Shown here piece after piece: positions 16,431 to 24,360 of a DNA stretch of 64,000 nt; the first letter of the stretch is position 1; each line of letters begins with the position of its first letter. The notes below the pieces were generated by a model. It saw nothing but the letters and a program-made list of their open reading frames with translations. It had not been told where the DNA came from and did no database searches. Made by a program: the position numbers and the translations under genes. Origin of the DNA: Rhizobiaceae bacterium (GTDB lineage: Bacteria > Pseudomonadota > Alphaproteobacteria > Rhizobiales > Rhizobiaceae); the NCBI GenBank assembly GCA_019635715.1, contig JAHBYY010000004.1:35873-99872 (forward strand), given 5' to 3'.

Positions 16431-16820
16431 ATGGCTCCCCGCACAGACCGACTGAAGAAGCTGCTGGTGTTGCAGGAGCAATTGAAGGAGCTGCACGAAA
16501 CCCGGCACGCCGGCTTCCTCGCCGCCGCCGCTTCGGCGCGGCGCGATGCCGAGGAGATCGCCCGCCATGCCGACGGCGAAACCTCCTTGTCCGGCCTTTT
16601 CCCGGATGTCTACGCCCGCGGCGTCACCGATGCCCGCGCCGCCGAGAGCCGCAGCCTGGCCCAGGCGGCCAGCGAGGCGCGCCGCGTCGCCATGGCGACG
16701 GCCCGCACCAACATGGTCGCGCGCGCCTGGCGCACCGAAGAACGCGCCGAAGAACGTGCCCGCGAAGAGGTCGAGAGCATCGAACAGGCCTCGCGCACCG
16801 ACCTCGGACGGCCGAAGTAA
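16431..16820 (+). CDS. Small coiled-coil protein of the flagellar locus (FliJ-like)
   Basis: The 129-residue product is soluble and highly charged, rich in Ala, Arg and Glu, and is predicted to be almost all helical (DRLKKLLVLQEQLKELHETR at the N-terminus, WRTEERAEERAREEVESIEQ near the C-terminus). No catalytic motif is visible. FliJ, the coiled-coil protein in the export ATPase, has this size and character and no distinctive motif, and the gene lies 4 bases after fliR. A FliJ-type role is therefore plausible but rests on size, helix content and location. Confidence 0.55.
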   Translation: MAPRTDRLKKLLVLQEQLKELHETRHAGFLAAAASARRDAEEIARHADGETSLSGLFPDVYARGVTDARAAESRSLAQAASEARRVAMATARTNMVARAWRTEERAEERAREEVESIEQASRTDLGRPK

Positions 16821-16884
16821 GGTTGCCACAAGCTTGCCGTCGCATCATCGGCGCCGACAAGAGAGTCAGCAGCGGGCATTCGCC

Positions 16885-17457
16885 TTGGCCATTTCACCTC
16901 CCAGCGACATCGTTCTGGACGTCGCGCGCGCCGTCGAACCGGCGGGGCTGGAGGAGGCGCGCGCCAATCTGGCGAGGCGCGTCGGCGCCGTCGCGCCGAC
17001 CGGCGCGGATGCCGCGTTCAGCCTGACCGGCTCCGCTTCGGCCGGCGGCAAGGCCGGCGCCCGAACCGCCGAGGTTGCCGGCGAGGCCGACACCTACAAG
17101 CGCTTCGAGGCGGTCGTCCTGCAGACCTTCGTGCAGGCGATGATGCCCAAGGAGGCCGAGGCGGTCTACGGCAAGGGCCTGGCCGGCGACATGTGGAAGT
17201 CGATGATGGCCGGCAAGATCGCCGACGTGATGGCCGACCGCGGCGGCATCGGCATCGCCGATTCGCTGGTCGCCGCCCACTACCGGGACGGCGAAAGGAA
17301 GGTGGCCGTCGGCGCGCTGTCGGGAGGCCCCGAAAAGGCCGGCATCGACGAGCAGAGGCTGCTCTCCGCCGCCCTCGTGCAGGAACTGCAGCGCAAGGCC
17401 GCGCAAACCCTCCAAACCGACGATAGCGCCGCCATTTCCGCCGGCGGACGCGGCTGA
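16885..17457 (+). CDS. flgJ: Rod-binding protein, FlgJ N-terminal type
   Basis: The 190-residue product has the FlgJ rod-binding domain at about residues 65-125: FEAVVLQTFVQAMMPKEAEA, GLAGDMWKSMMAGKIADVMA and GGIGIADSLV. There is no muramidase domain, as usual in alphaproteobacteria, so the wall-cutting role would fall to the transglycosylase at 5386-5976. I chose the TTG at 16885 because it gives MAISPPSDIVLDVARAVEPA, a family-like N-terminus; upstream in-frame codons belong to out-of-frame sequence of the previous gene. No strong ribosome-binding site is seen. Confidence 0.8.
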   Translation: MAISPPSDIVLDVARAVEPAGLEEARANLARRVGAVAPTGADAAFSLTGSASAGGKAGARTAEVAGEADTYKRFEAVVLQTFVQAMMPKEAEAVYGKGLAGDMWKSMMAGKIADVMADRGGIGIADSLVAAHYRDGERKVAVGALSGGPEKAGIDEQRLLSAALVQELQRKAAQTLQTDDSAAISAGGRG

Positions 17458-17465
17458 AAGGAAAG

Positions 17466-17864
17466 ATGCCGGGAATGAGCGATCACACCGCTTTCATGGA
17501 CACGCCGGCCGCCGGCCGCCCCGTCAGCCTGTCGATCATCATCGGGCGCATCGAGGAGGCCGTGGAGGCGGAGACCATCGGCCTGAAGACCGACCGCCAT
17601 TTCGACCTCCAGTCGTCGAATGCGCGCAAGAGCCGCTATCTCTACGAACTCACCCGCGCCATGAAAGGCGTCGGCGAAGCCGACTTCATCGCGGAGCATC
17701 GCGACGGCATCAAGCGCCTGAAGGAGAAGCTCGCACGCAACGAAGCGGCCATCAGGGCGCATCTCAATGCGGTGAGCGAGGTGGCGCAACTGATGCAGAA
17801 TGCCATTCGCCATGCCGAGACCGACGGAACCTACTCGGCCGGCGAGTTCGGATACGGACTATGA
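17466..17864 (+). CDS. FlgN-like helical protein of the flagellar locus
   Basis: The 132-residue product is soluble and helical, with the stretches SIIIGRIEEAVEAETIGLKT, SRYLYELTRAMKGV and IKRLKEKLARNEAAIRAHLN. This resembles FlgN, the export chaperone of FlgK and FlgL, in length and helix pattern. An AAGGA lies 3 bases before the ATG at 17466 and 12 bases before the in-frame ATG at 17475, so the exact start is uncertain. It overlaps the next gene by 4 bases. Chaperone function is inferred from size, composition and neighbours. Confidence 0.58.
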   Translation: MPGMSDHTAFMDTPAAGRPVSLSIIIGRIEEAVEAETIGLKTDRHFDLQSSNARKSRYLYELTRAMKGVGEADFIAEHRDGIKRLKEKLARNEAAIRAHLNAVSEVAQLMQNAIRHAETDGTYSAGEFGYGL

Positions 17865-18406
17865 TCAAATTCATCCTCGCGGCGATCTGGATCTGCGTGG
17901 CGACGCTCGGCGCCGTCGTCTTCGCGTTCCAGTCCGCGGGAGCGAAGGTCGACGCACCGTCGGCGACCGAGCCGAGCATGATGGGCGGCCTCGACTATGT
18001 GAAGACCGAGGTCATCTCCGTGCCCCTCATCCGCGAAGGCGAGGTGGCGGGCTATTTCCTGTCGCGGCTCGTCTACACCGTCAATCCGGAGGAGATGAAG
18101 AAGCTGACGGTCCCGGCGAACGCCATCATCACCGATTCCGTCTATTCCTATATCTATTCGAGCCCTGAGGTGGATTTCAGCCGCACCGACAGGCTGGATC
18201 TCGACGCGTTCCGCACGCATATGCGCAAGGCGATCAATGAAAGGGTCAAGTACGATCTGGTGCAGGACGTTCTGGTCGAGCAGGTCGACTACCTGACCAA
18301 GGCCGAGATTCGCGACAACGCCATAAAGCGCCGCAGCAAGGCACCCAAGGCCCAGAAGAAGCCGGAACCGGCAGCCGAAGGCGGCCACGCGGCCCCTGCG
18401 CACTGA
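17861..18406 (+). CDS. Conserved small membrane protein at the end of the flagellar run
   Basis: The 181-residue product has one N-terminal membrane helix (MIKFILAAIWICVATLGAVV), a periplasmic domain (EVISVPLIREGEVAGYFLSR, then MRKAINERVKYDLVQDVLVE) and a Lys/Pro/Ala-rich tail. The layout, a single-pass anchor followed by beta-strands and a helix, recalls FliL, but I see no firm FliL signature. It starts in an ATGA overlap with the preceding FlgN-like gene and closes the co-directional run. I do not recognise a named family with confidence. Confidence 0.55.
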   Translation: MIKFILAAIWICVATLGAVVFAFQSAGAKVDAPSATEPSMMGGLDYVKTEVISVPLIREGEVAGYFLSRLVYTVNPEEMKKLTVPANAIITDSVYSYIYSSPEVDFSRTDRLDLDAFRTHMRKAINERVKYDLVQDVLVEQVDYLTKAEIRDNAIKRRSKAPKAQKKPEPAAEGGHAAPAH

Positions 18407-18548
18407 TCCGCGCCGTCCTGCCGCAAGGTCGGGCCCGCCTGGGTTGACCGCGAACTGCGCGCACGCCTAAACGTTTGGGGAACCGCGCGGCCTACCTGAC
18501 CGCCTGCGCCGCATCGACCCCCGACGAACGAACCCAGGAGATCCTCCC

Positions 18549-18830
18549 ATGAGCATCACGGACGTAGCCGACAAGTTGCGCCCCAGCGTCGCCCGCGCCG
18601 ATTTCGACGGCTCGGTCAAGTTCGACACCGGCGGCGACGGCGTGCTCGTCATCAAGGACGGCGAGATTTCGACCACCGACGTGCCCACCGACTGCACCAT
18701 CAGCCTGTCCCTGGACGATCTGGAAGCGCTGATCGCAGGCGATCTCAACCCGACGATGGCCTTCATGACCGGCAAGATCAAGGTGGCCGGCGACATGGGC
18801 GTCGCCATGGCGCTCAGCAAGCTTCTCTGA
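18549..18830 (+). CDS. SCP2 sterol-binding domain protein
   Basis: The 93-residue product is a stand-alone SCP2 domain (VKFDTGGDGVLVIKDGEIST, TISLSLDDLEALIAGDLNPT, FMTGKIKVAGDMGVAMALSK). SCP2 proteins bind lipids or acyl-CoA in a hydrophobic tunnel; bacterial single-domain forms have no settled substrate. It has a CAGGAG ribosome-binding site at 18536-18541. It stands alone after the flagellar run, with a 142-base upstream gap, and so likely has its own promoter. Confidence 0.9.
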   Translation: MSITDVADKLRPSVARADFDGSVKFDTGGDGVLVIKDGEISTTDVPTDCTISLSLDDLEALIAGDLNPTMAFMTGKIKVAGDMGVAMALSKLL

Positions 18831-18883
18831 CAGAACCGTCGGGTGCGGGGCGCGTCCGGAGCCGGGCGCGCCTTCTGTCCTGT

Positions 18884-19648
18884 TCAGGCCGCGGCGCGGA
18901 AGCGCGGCGGCTGGCCGGTTCGCCGCCCGCTCGCCTTGACGATGCCGGCCGCGCCGTCGAGTGCCCCGGTCCGCAGCTCCAGCGCCAGGAAGCGGTCGCG
19001 CTCATAGGGGCCGGGCATCGCCAGGCTGGCCGTCTTGTCGGCGCCAAAGCCGAAGCGCCCATAGTAGGGCGCGTCTCCGACGAGCAGGATGGCGGCGTGG
19101 CCGAGCCGCCGCGCCTCGGCGACCGCATGACGCATCAGTTTCGAACCGATACCGGCTCCCTTGAGCGAGGGATCGACCGCGAGCGGGCCGAGCAGAAGCG
19201 CGGCCGGCCCGCCCTCGCCCGCCGTCACGTCCCAGAGCCGCACGGTGCCGACAATTCCGCCGTCCGCGCCCCGCGCCACGAAAGCCAGGCCCTCGGCCGG
19301 ACGGCGGCCCCGACGCAGCTTTTCCGAAGATCTGCGCTTGCGCGCCGGCCCCATGGCACGGTCGAGCAGGGCTTCGCGGGCAACGACATCGTCTGCCTGT
19401 TCGGCGGTGATTGAGATAGAGACCCCCTCACCCGGCTCGCTGCGCGAGCCACCCTCTCCCCAACGGGGAGAGGAGGGCGCAAGCGCCGCCGCCGGCTTCT
19501 TCTCCCCGATGGGGAGAAGGTGGCGCGAAGCGCCGGATGAGGGGGTATTCAAAGCAAAAGCATTCACGGCAGGCGATCCTTCACGAGCGGAAGAGTTCGT
19601 TCCACAAGCGAGCCCGTCCGCCGGCGCTGGCGCCGGCGATCGGGACAA
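18884..19648 (-). CDS. GNAT acetyltransferase with a palindromic repeat in its N-terminal codons
   Basis: Residues from about 75 to the end form a GNAT domain (ISITAEQADDVVAREALLDR, AFVARGADGGIVGTVRLWDV, LLLGPLAVDPSLKGAGIGSK with the acetyl-CoA loop, and APYYGRFGFGAD). This subtype is the YhbS-like N-acetyltransferase. The usual start would lie just before ISITAEQ, but no ATG, GTG or TTG is found there in frame. Instead the frame continues through a 123-base palindromic repeat (19423-19545) to a GTG at 19567 and an ATG at 19648. Either the repeat inserted near the 5' end and is now translated, or the gene is disabled. The substrate is unknown. It lies just downstream of the ornithine decarboxylase gene on the same strand. 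Confidence 0.72.
   Translation of the reverse strand: MSRSPAPAPADGLACGTNSSAREGSPAVNAFALNTPSSGASRHLLPIGEKKPAAALAPSSPRWGEGGSRSEPGEGVSISITAEQADDVVAREALLDRAMGPARKRRSSEKLRRGRRPAEGLAFVARGADGGIVGTVRLWDVTAGEGGPAALLLGPLAVDPSLKGAGIGSKLMRHAVAEARRLGHAAILLVGDAPYYGRFGFGADKTASLAMPGPYERDRFLALELRTGALDGAAGIVKASGRRTGQPPRFRAAA
19423..19545. repeat. Palindromic REP-like element inside a coding frame
   Basis: The element begins CCCCCTCACCCGGC and ends with the near-complement GCCGGATGAGGGGG. Internally it has two hairpins, CTCTCCCCAACGGGGAGAG and TTCTCCCCGATGGGGAGAA. The head-to-head arrangement of two related REP units is typical of rhizobial intergenic repeats. Here it lies in frame within the 5' part of the acetyltransferase gene. 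Confidence 0.85.
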
Positions 19649-19669
19649 TCCGAGACGGCTTGCGCCGCC

Positions 19670-20803
19670 TCAGATCACATAGGATCGGAGCGGCTCGAAG
19701 CCGTTGAAGGCGACTGCCGAGTAGGTCGTCGTATAGGCGCCGGTGCCCTCGATCAGCACTTCATCGCCGATGGTCAGCGACAGCGGCAGCGGATACGGCG
19801 TCTTCTCGTACATGACGTCGGCCGAATCGCAGGTCGGTCCGGCGAGCACGCAAGGCGCCACCTCGCCGCCGTCATGCCGCGTCACGATCGGGTAGCGGAT
19901 CGCCTCGTCCATCGTCTCGGCGAGACCGCCGAACTTGCCGATGTCGAGATAGACCCAGCGCACATTGTCATTGTCGGCCTTCTTGGAGATCAGCACGACT
20001 TCCGACTTGATGACGCCTGCATTGCCGACCATGCCGCGGCCCGGCTCGATGATGGTCTCCGGGATCTGGTTGCCGAAATGCTTGCGCAAGCTGCCGAAGA
20101 TCGCCTGTCCATAGGCCTGCGCCGCCGGCACGTCCTTCAGGTAGCGGGTCGGAAACCCGCCGCCCATGTTGACCATCTTCAGCACGATGCCTTCCTCGGC
20201 GAGCGTCGCGAACACCTTCTTCGCGTCGCCGAGCGCACGATCCCAGGCGGTCAGGTCGCACTGCTGCGAACCGACGTGGAACGACACGCCATAGGCGTCG
20301 AGCCCGCGCGCCTTCGCATGGCGCAGCACGTCGACCGCCATCGCCGGCACGCAGCCGAACTTGCGCGACAGCGGCCACTCGGCGCCTTCGCCGTCGGTCA
20401 GCACGCGGCAGAACACGCGAGCGCCGGGGGCGGCGCGCGCGATCTTGTCGACCTCCTCGACGCAGTCCACCGCAAACAGCCGGATGCCGAGTTCGTAGGC
20501 GCGAAGAATGTCGCGCTCCTTCTTGATGGTGTTGCCGAAGGAGATACGGTCCGCCGGCGCACCCGCGTCCATCGCCATCTCGACCTCGGCAACGCTCGCG
20601 GTATCGAAGGAAGAACCCATCGCGGCCAGCAGGCGCAGGATCTCCGGCGCCGGATTTGCCTTCACCGCGTAGTAGATCTTGGAATCCGGCAGCGCCTTCT
20701 CGAAGGCGTGGAAATTGTCGCGCACCACGTCGAGATCGACGACCAGGCAAGGGCCGGCCGGACGTCGGGTGGCGAGGAAGTCGAGGACGCGCTGAGTGGC
20801 CAT
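19670..20803 (-). CDS. odc: Ornithine/lysine decarboxylase, alanine racemase fold
   Basis: The enzyme removes CO2 from ornithine, and in this bacterial group sometimes lysine, to give putrescine or cadaverine. The 377-residue product is a group IV PLP decarboxylase: K48 in YYAVKANPAPEIL binds PLP, followed by SFHVGSQQ, the Gly-rich NMGGGFPTRY, EPGRGMVGNAG and the C-terminal GPTCDSADVMYE with the catalytic Cys. The ATG at 20803 is preferred to the one at 20806 because the GGAG at 20810-20813 is better placed, and MATQRVLDFLATRRP is the usual N-terminus. A 435-base leader precedes it. With homospermidine synthase at 49299-50744 it gives the homospermidine route. Confidence 0.93.
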   Translation of the reverse strand: MATQRVLDFLATRRPAGPCLVVDLDVVRDNFHAFEKALPDSKIYYAVKANPAPEILRLLAAMGSSFDTASVAEVEMAMDAGAPADRISFGNTIKKERDILRAYELGIRLFAVDCVEEVDKIARAAPGARVFCRVLTDGEGAEWPLSRKFGCVPAMAVDVLRHAKARGLDAYGVSFHVGSQQCDLTAWDRALGDAKKVFATLAEEGIVLKMVNMGGGFPTRYLKDVPAAQAYGQAIFGSLRKHFGNQIPETIIEPGRGMVGNAGVIKSEVVLISKKADNDNVRWVYLDIGKFGGLAETMDEAIRYPIVTRHDGGEVAPCVLAGPTCDSADVMYEKTPYPLPLSLTIGDEVLIEGTGAYTTTYSAVAFNGFEPLRSYVI

Positions 20804-21239
20804 CATGTTCTCCGTCTCGCGCCGTTTCCGGCGCGCGCAAAGACTCGGGCGTTGCCGGCACGCAGCCATGCGACGCTCGGTTGGACAAAGGCGGGACAGC
20901 GATCCGATGGAACCAGCCGGTGGAGACCCCGGAACCATCGAACACCGTCTCGCGGCGATGGATCTTCCGGCCGCCCGGCCGAAACATCCGCTTTGTCTGC
21001 CTTGGCTTGGATGGGAGATCCCAACCGCACTGCCGGCAATGAGGGTGTGCCTCTTCAGTAACCCCGGCCTTTGGAGAGCCGGTAGAGACTAGAAAGGCCC
21101 GCACCGTCGTTGCTTCAAGGCGTCCTCGGATCGGCGGCTGGCCGCTGAACCGACCGGGTTCGTTACTCCCCGGTTACCTGCCCGACTTCTCGCCATTCCG
21201 AGATCGGGGGACGCCCACAGGCACGTGCGACTTTGGGCA
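20804..21239 (-). promoter_or_regulatory. Long structured leader of ornithine decarboxylase (speF-type RNA element candidate)
   Basis: The predicted transcript from the promoter at 21246-21274 runs about 435 bases before the decarboxylase start codon, with no neighbour gene in between. It is rich in complementary G/C tracts. A hairpin of GCGCCG, GAAA loop and CGGCGC (20819-20834) ends 5 bases before the GGAG ribosome-binding site, a possible switch platform. An RNA motif named speF is known upstream of ornithine decarboxylase genes in alphaproteobacteria; this leader fits by position, length and lineage, but I could not run a covariance search. It covers the only large non-coding stretch here (20804-21348). 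Confidence 0.65.
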
Positions 21240-21245
21240 AGGGCG

Positions 21246-21274
21246 GATATAGGGACCGCGCCTGTCACAATCAA
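21246..21274 (-). promoter_or_regulatory. Promoter of ornithine decarboxylase
   Basis: Read on the minus strand, a -35-like TTGATT (21274-21269) and a -10-like TATATC (21251-21246) are separated by exactly 17 bases. This is a good sigma-70-type match in a high-G+C region. It implies a start point near 21239 and a long untranslated leader. Confidence 0.68.
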
Positions 21275-21348
21275 CGAAAAAATGCGGCGGCCTTGCAATT
21301 CTCGTCCCATCGAACAATTGTGCCCTGACCTACCCGAAATGGTGAACG

Positions 21349-22542
21349 ATGAGCACGATCCCAGACCATCTCAACGCTTTCGTGCCCGCCACGCAAGTTA
21401 CTGTTTCAAATAGTCTTTCCGGCCCACTCGCCGGATATTCGCTCGCCGTGAAGGACATTTTCGACGTCGAGGGCCTGGTGACCGGCTGCGGCAACCCGGT
21501 GAAGATGCGTGACGGCATGCCGGCCTTGCGCAGCGCATCCTGCATTCGGGCGCTTCTCGATGCCGGCGCGCGATTCGCCGGCAAGACCGTCACCGACGAA
21601 CTGGCCTTCTCGCTGTTCGGCCAGAACCTGCATTATCCCCTGCCGGTGAACCCCGCGGCACCGGAGCGCTACACCGGCGGATCGTCCTGCGGCTCGGCCG
21701 CCGCGGTCGCCGGCGGCCTGGCCGACATCGCCTTCGGCTCGGATACGGGCGGCTCGGTGCGCGCCCCGGCCAGCTTCTGCGGCCTGATCGGTCTGCGCAC
21801 CACGTTCGGCCGCATTGCGATCGACGGCACCATGCCGCTCGCCTCCTCCTTCGATACCGTCGGCTGGTTCGCCCGCGACATCGGCCTCTACGAAACCGTG
21901 GGCGAAATCCTGCTCGGCGCGGACACCCACACCACACCGCCGACCAAATCCGTCTCGCTCGCCACCCTGGATGAGTTGGTCTCCGGACCCGCTGAAGCGA
22001 AGGAGTATGAGCGCATGCGCGGCCAGGTGCCGCTGCCTCTCGCCCGGCTGTCGGGCTGGCCGTTCACCGCCACGCCCGACGAACTTTACTTCGCCTTCCG
22101 CAATCTGCAGGCACTGGAAGCCTGGGAGGCGCATGGCGACTGGATCGTCAGGCACGAGGACAGCCTCGCGCCGCACACGCGCGACCGCTTCCGATTCGCC
22201 CTATCTGTCGACCCGGGCATTGTGGAGCCGACCCAGGAACTCCGGGCCCGCTTCCGCTCCGAGATCGAGGCCCTGCTCGGTGACGACACGATGCTCGTCC
22301 TGCCCACCGTTCCCGGCGCATCGCCGCTGAAGACCACGCCTCCCGATGTTCTGCAGACATATCGCGAGCGCGCGCTCCACCTTCTGTGCCTCTCCGGCCT
22401 CTCCGGGCTGCCGCAGATCACCCTGCCGCTCGGAACCGTCGATGGCGCCCCCTTCGGCCTTTCGCTGCTCGGGCCGCGCGGCAGCGACCGGGCGCTGATC
22501 GCGATGGGGCGCCGGATTCTAGGCAACGCCGGCACCGCATGA
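21349..22542 (+). CDS. Amidase signature family protein
   Basis: The 397-residue product has the amidase Ser-Ser-Lys triad: K35 in LAVKDIFDVEG, the cis-Ser in RYTGGSSCGSAAAVAGG (S112/S113), and the nucleophile S136 in GSDTGGSVRAPASFCG. Amidases of this family hydrolyse amide bonds in very diverse substrates, so the substrate is not assigned. At 397 residues it is shorter than many members (about 450-500) but resembles compact forms. It diverges from the decarboxylase across the leader region and starts at ATG 21349. A LysR regulator follows on the same strand after a repeat element. Confidence 0.85.
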   Translation: MSTIPDHLNAFVPATQVTVSNSLSGPLAGYSLAVKDIFDVEGLVTGCGNPVKMRDGMPALRSASCIRALLDAGARFAGKTVTDELAFSLFGQNLHYPLPVNPAAPERYTGGSSCGSAAAVAGGLADIAFGSDTGGSVRAPASFCGLIGLRTTFGRIAIDGTMPLASSFDTVGWFARDIGLYETVGEILLGADTHTTPPTKSVSLATLDELVSGPAEAKEYERMRGQVPLPLARLSGWPFTATPDELYFAFRNLQALEAWEAHGDWIVRHEDSLAPHTRDRFRFALSVDPGIVEPTQELRARFRSEIEALLGDDTMLVLPTVPGASPLKTTPPDVLQTYRERALHLLCLSGLSGLPQITLPLGTVDGAPFGLSLLGPRGSDRALIAMGRRILGNAGTA

Positions 22543-22554
22543 TCCCGATGGCGC

Positions 22555-22684
22555 CTGCCCCCTCCGCCTCGCGTTCGCTCGGCACCTCCCCCGCCTCGCA
22601 GGGGAGGATCGCGGCTGCGGACGGCCGCAACGCAAATCCTCCCCTGTTTACGGGGGAGGTGGCGCGAAGCGCCGGAGGAGGCGT
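22555..22684. repeat. Palindromic intergenic repeat between amidase and LysR genes
   Basis: An imperfect inverted repeat built around GGGGAGGAT and ATCCTCCCC (22600-22643), with outer arms ending in GGCGCGAAGCGCCGGAGGAG. The GCGCGAAGCGCCGGA tail matches the ends of the element at 19423-19545, so both belong to one REP-like family. Confidence 0.7.
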
Positions 22685-22714
22685 CCCGCATCTCTTCCTA
22701 AAGGCTCGCATGAT

Positions 22715-23614
22715 ATGGACACGCTGACCCGCATGCGCGCCTTCATCGACGTGGTCGAGGCGGAAGGCTTTTCCGCCGCCGGCCGCAAGATCGGCCGATC
22801 CAAGGCGCTGCTGTCGAAATATGTGCGCGAACTGGAGGACGAACTCGGCGCCCTGCTGCTCAACCGCACGACCCGGCAATTCTCGCTCACCGAGGCCGGC
22901 CACACCTACTACCGGCGCGCCTCCGAACTGGTCCGCGAGATCGACAGTCTCGCCGACACGGTGCGCGAATCCTCCGGCGACGTGCGCGGCCGCATCAAGC
23001 TGTCGGCGCCCCGCACCTTCGCCGACGCGCCGATCGGCCAGTCGCTGATCGACTTCGCCAGGGAGCATCCGGAGATCACCCTGGAGATCCAGCTCGACGA
23101 CCGCTTCGTCGACCTCGTCGAGGAGGGCTTCGACCTCGCCGTGCGGATCACCCGCCTCGAAAGCTCCTCGCTGATCGCCCGGCGCCTCTCGCCCTTTTCC
23201 GTCAGGCTCTGCGCATCGCCCGAGATCGTGCGGAAGCTCGGCCTGCCGGAGAAGCCGCAGGATCTGGCAAACCTTCCCTGCGTCGTCGACACCAACGGCC
23301 GCTGGCTGTCGAACTGGCCCTTCGTCAACGAGGCCGGCGAAACCACTTCGGTCTCCGTCACCAGCCGCATCGAGGTGAACAGCCCCATGGCGGCGCGCGC
23401 CGCCGCCGTCTCCGGCCTCGGCTGGGCGATCCTGCCCGATTTCATCGCGGCTCCCGACATCGCCGCCGGCAGGCTCGTCGCCGCGCTCGACGAGCGCATC
23501 CCCAAGGGCGGCGGCATCTTCGCGGTCTATCCGCATCGCCGCTATCTGCCGGCCAAGGTGCGCGTCTTCGTCGATTTCCTGGTGCAGTGGTTCCGGCAGA
23601 ACGCACCATCGTGA
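22715..23614 (+). CDS. LysR-family transcriptional regulator
   Basis: The 299-residue product has the LysR helix-turn-helix at residues 1-60 (MRAFIDVVEAEGFSAAGRKI, SKALLSKYVRELEDELGALL, NRTTRQFSLTEAG) followed by a periplasmic-binding-protein-like effector domain (about 90-295). It resembles the CrgA/DsdC-like subgroup with the GRIKLSAPRTFADAPIG start of the effector domain. LysR proteins usually regulate a neighbouring gene; the candidates are the amidase upstream on the same strand, or the metal genes downstream. The sequence does not decide this. Confidence 0.92.
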   Translation: MDTLTRMRAFIDVVEAEGFSAAGRKIGRSKALLSKYVRELEDELGALLLNRTTRQFSLTEAGHTYYRRASELVREIDSLADTVRESSGDVRGRIKLSAPRTFADAPIGQSLIDFAREHPEITLEIQLDDRFVDLVEEGFDLAVRITRLESSSLIARRLSPFSVRLCASPEIVRKLGLPEKPQDLANLPCVVDTNGRWLSNWPFVNEAGETTSVSVTSRIEVNSPMAARAAAVSGLGWAILPDFIAAPDIAAGRLVAALDERIPKGGGIFAVYPHRRYLPAKVRVFVDFLVQWFRQNAPS

Positions 23615-23693
23615 CGAATTGCGTCGCCCTTCCGTCCAATTTTCGCCCGCTTTCTGATAGCCTCTCGCCACCTGAATCGGCGAAAGACGCTTG

Positions 23694-24356
23694 ATGCGAT
23701 ATCCCCGCCTTGCCACGCTCGCGGCCTCCGCCGCCGCCCTGCTTGCCGCCACGGCGCCGGCGCAGGTCCATCCGCACGTCTTCGCCGATGCACGGCTCGA
23801 GGTGATGGTCAATCCGGACGGGACGGTGAAGTCGCTGCGCCATGTCTGGCGCTTCGACGACCTGTTCTCCTCCACGGTGCTGATGGAGTTCGACAAGAAC
23901 TCCGACCTGCAGCTCGACGAAGCGGAACTGCAGGACGTCGCCAACACCGTTCACGAATCGCTGGCCGAGTACAACTATTTCCAGCTCGTCACCCTCGACG
24001 GCAAGGACGTCGCGATGACGCCGCCGCCGCACCTCGTCGCGACCTTCGAGGACCAGCAGTTGATGATCCTGTTCGAGTCCGAGCCAAAGGCGCCGCTGAA
24101 GCTGGCCGGCAAGCTCGCCTTCAGCGTCTACGATCCGACCTTCTACACGGCGATCGACTTTACCGACGACCAGAATCTCGTTGTCACCCCGATGCCGGGG
24201 ACCTGCACGCGCACCGTGGTCCGGCCGGACCCCGACCAGATCATCGCCAACAATTCCTCGACGCTGACCGAAGCCTTCTTCAACGATCCGGCAGGTACGG
24301 ACATGACCAAGATCTTCGCGACGCGGCTCGAGCTGGATTGCCGCGCGGAAGGCTGA
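23694..24356 (+). CDS. DUF1007 periplasmic protein linked to nickel/cobalt transport
   Basis: The 220-residue product starts with a signal peptide (MRYPRLATLAASAAALLAAT) and contains the DUF1007 core (HPHVFADARLEVMVNPDGTV, SLRHVWRFDDLFSSTVLMEF and a DKNSDLQLDEAEL segment like an EF-hand). The mature N-terminus begins with a His motif (HPHVF), suited to metal binding. DUF1007 genes are commonly found beside NicO/RcnA-type transporters, and one follows after 4 bases, so a periplasmic metal-handling role is likely. The ATG at 23694 is preferred over the TTG just before it. Confidence 0.85.
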   Translation: MRYPRLATLAASAAALLAATAPAQVHPHVFADARLEVMVNPDGTVKSLRHVWRFDDLFSSTVLMEFDKNSDLQLDEAELQDVANTVHESLAEYNYFQLVTLDGKDVAMTPPPHLVATFEDQQLMILFESEPKAPLKLAGKLAFSVYDPTFYTAIDFTDDQNLVVTPMPGTCTRTVVRPDPDQIIANNSSTLTEAFFNDPAGTDMTKIFATRLELDCRAEG

Positions 24357-24360
24357 AGAC

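Noticed and set aside
19968-21104. Minus-strand frame beginning in the decarboxylase leader, possible leader peptide
   Set aside because: It runs out of frame through the decarboxylase gene, its GTG start has no ribosome-binding site, and no stop occurs in the leader.
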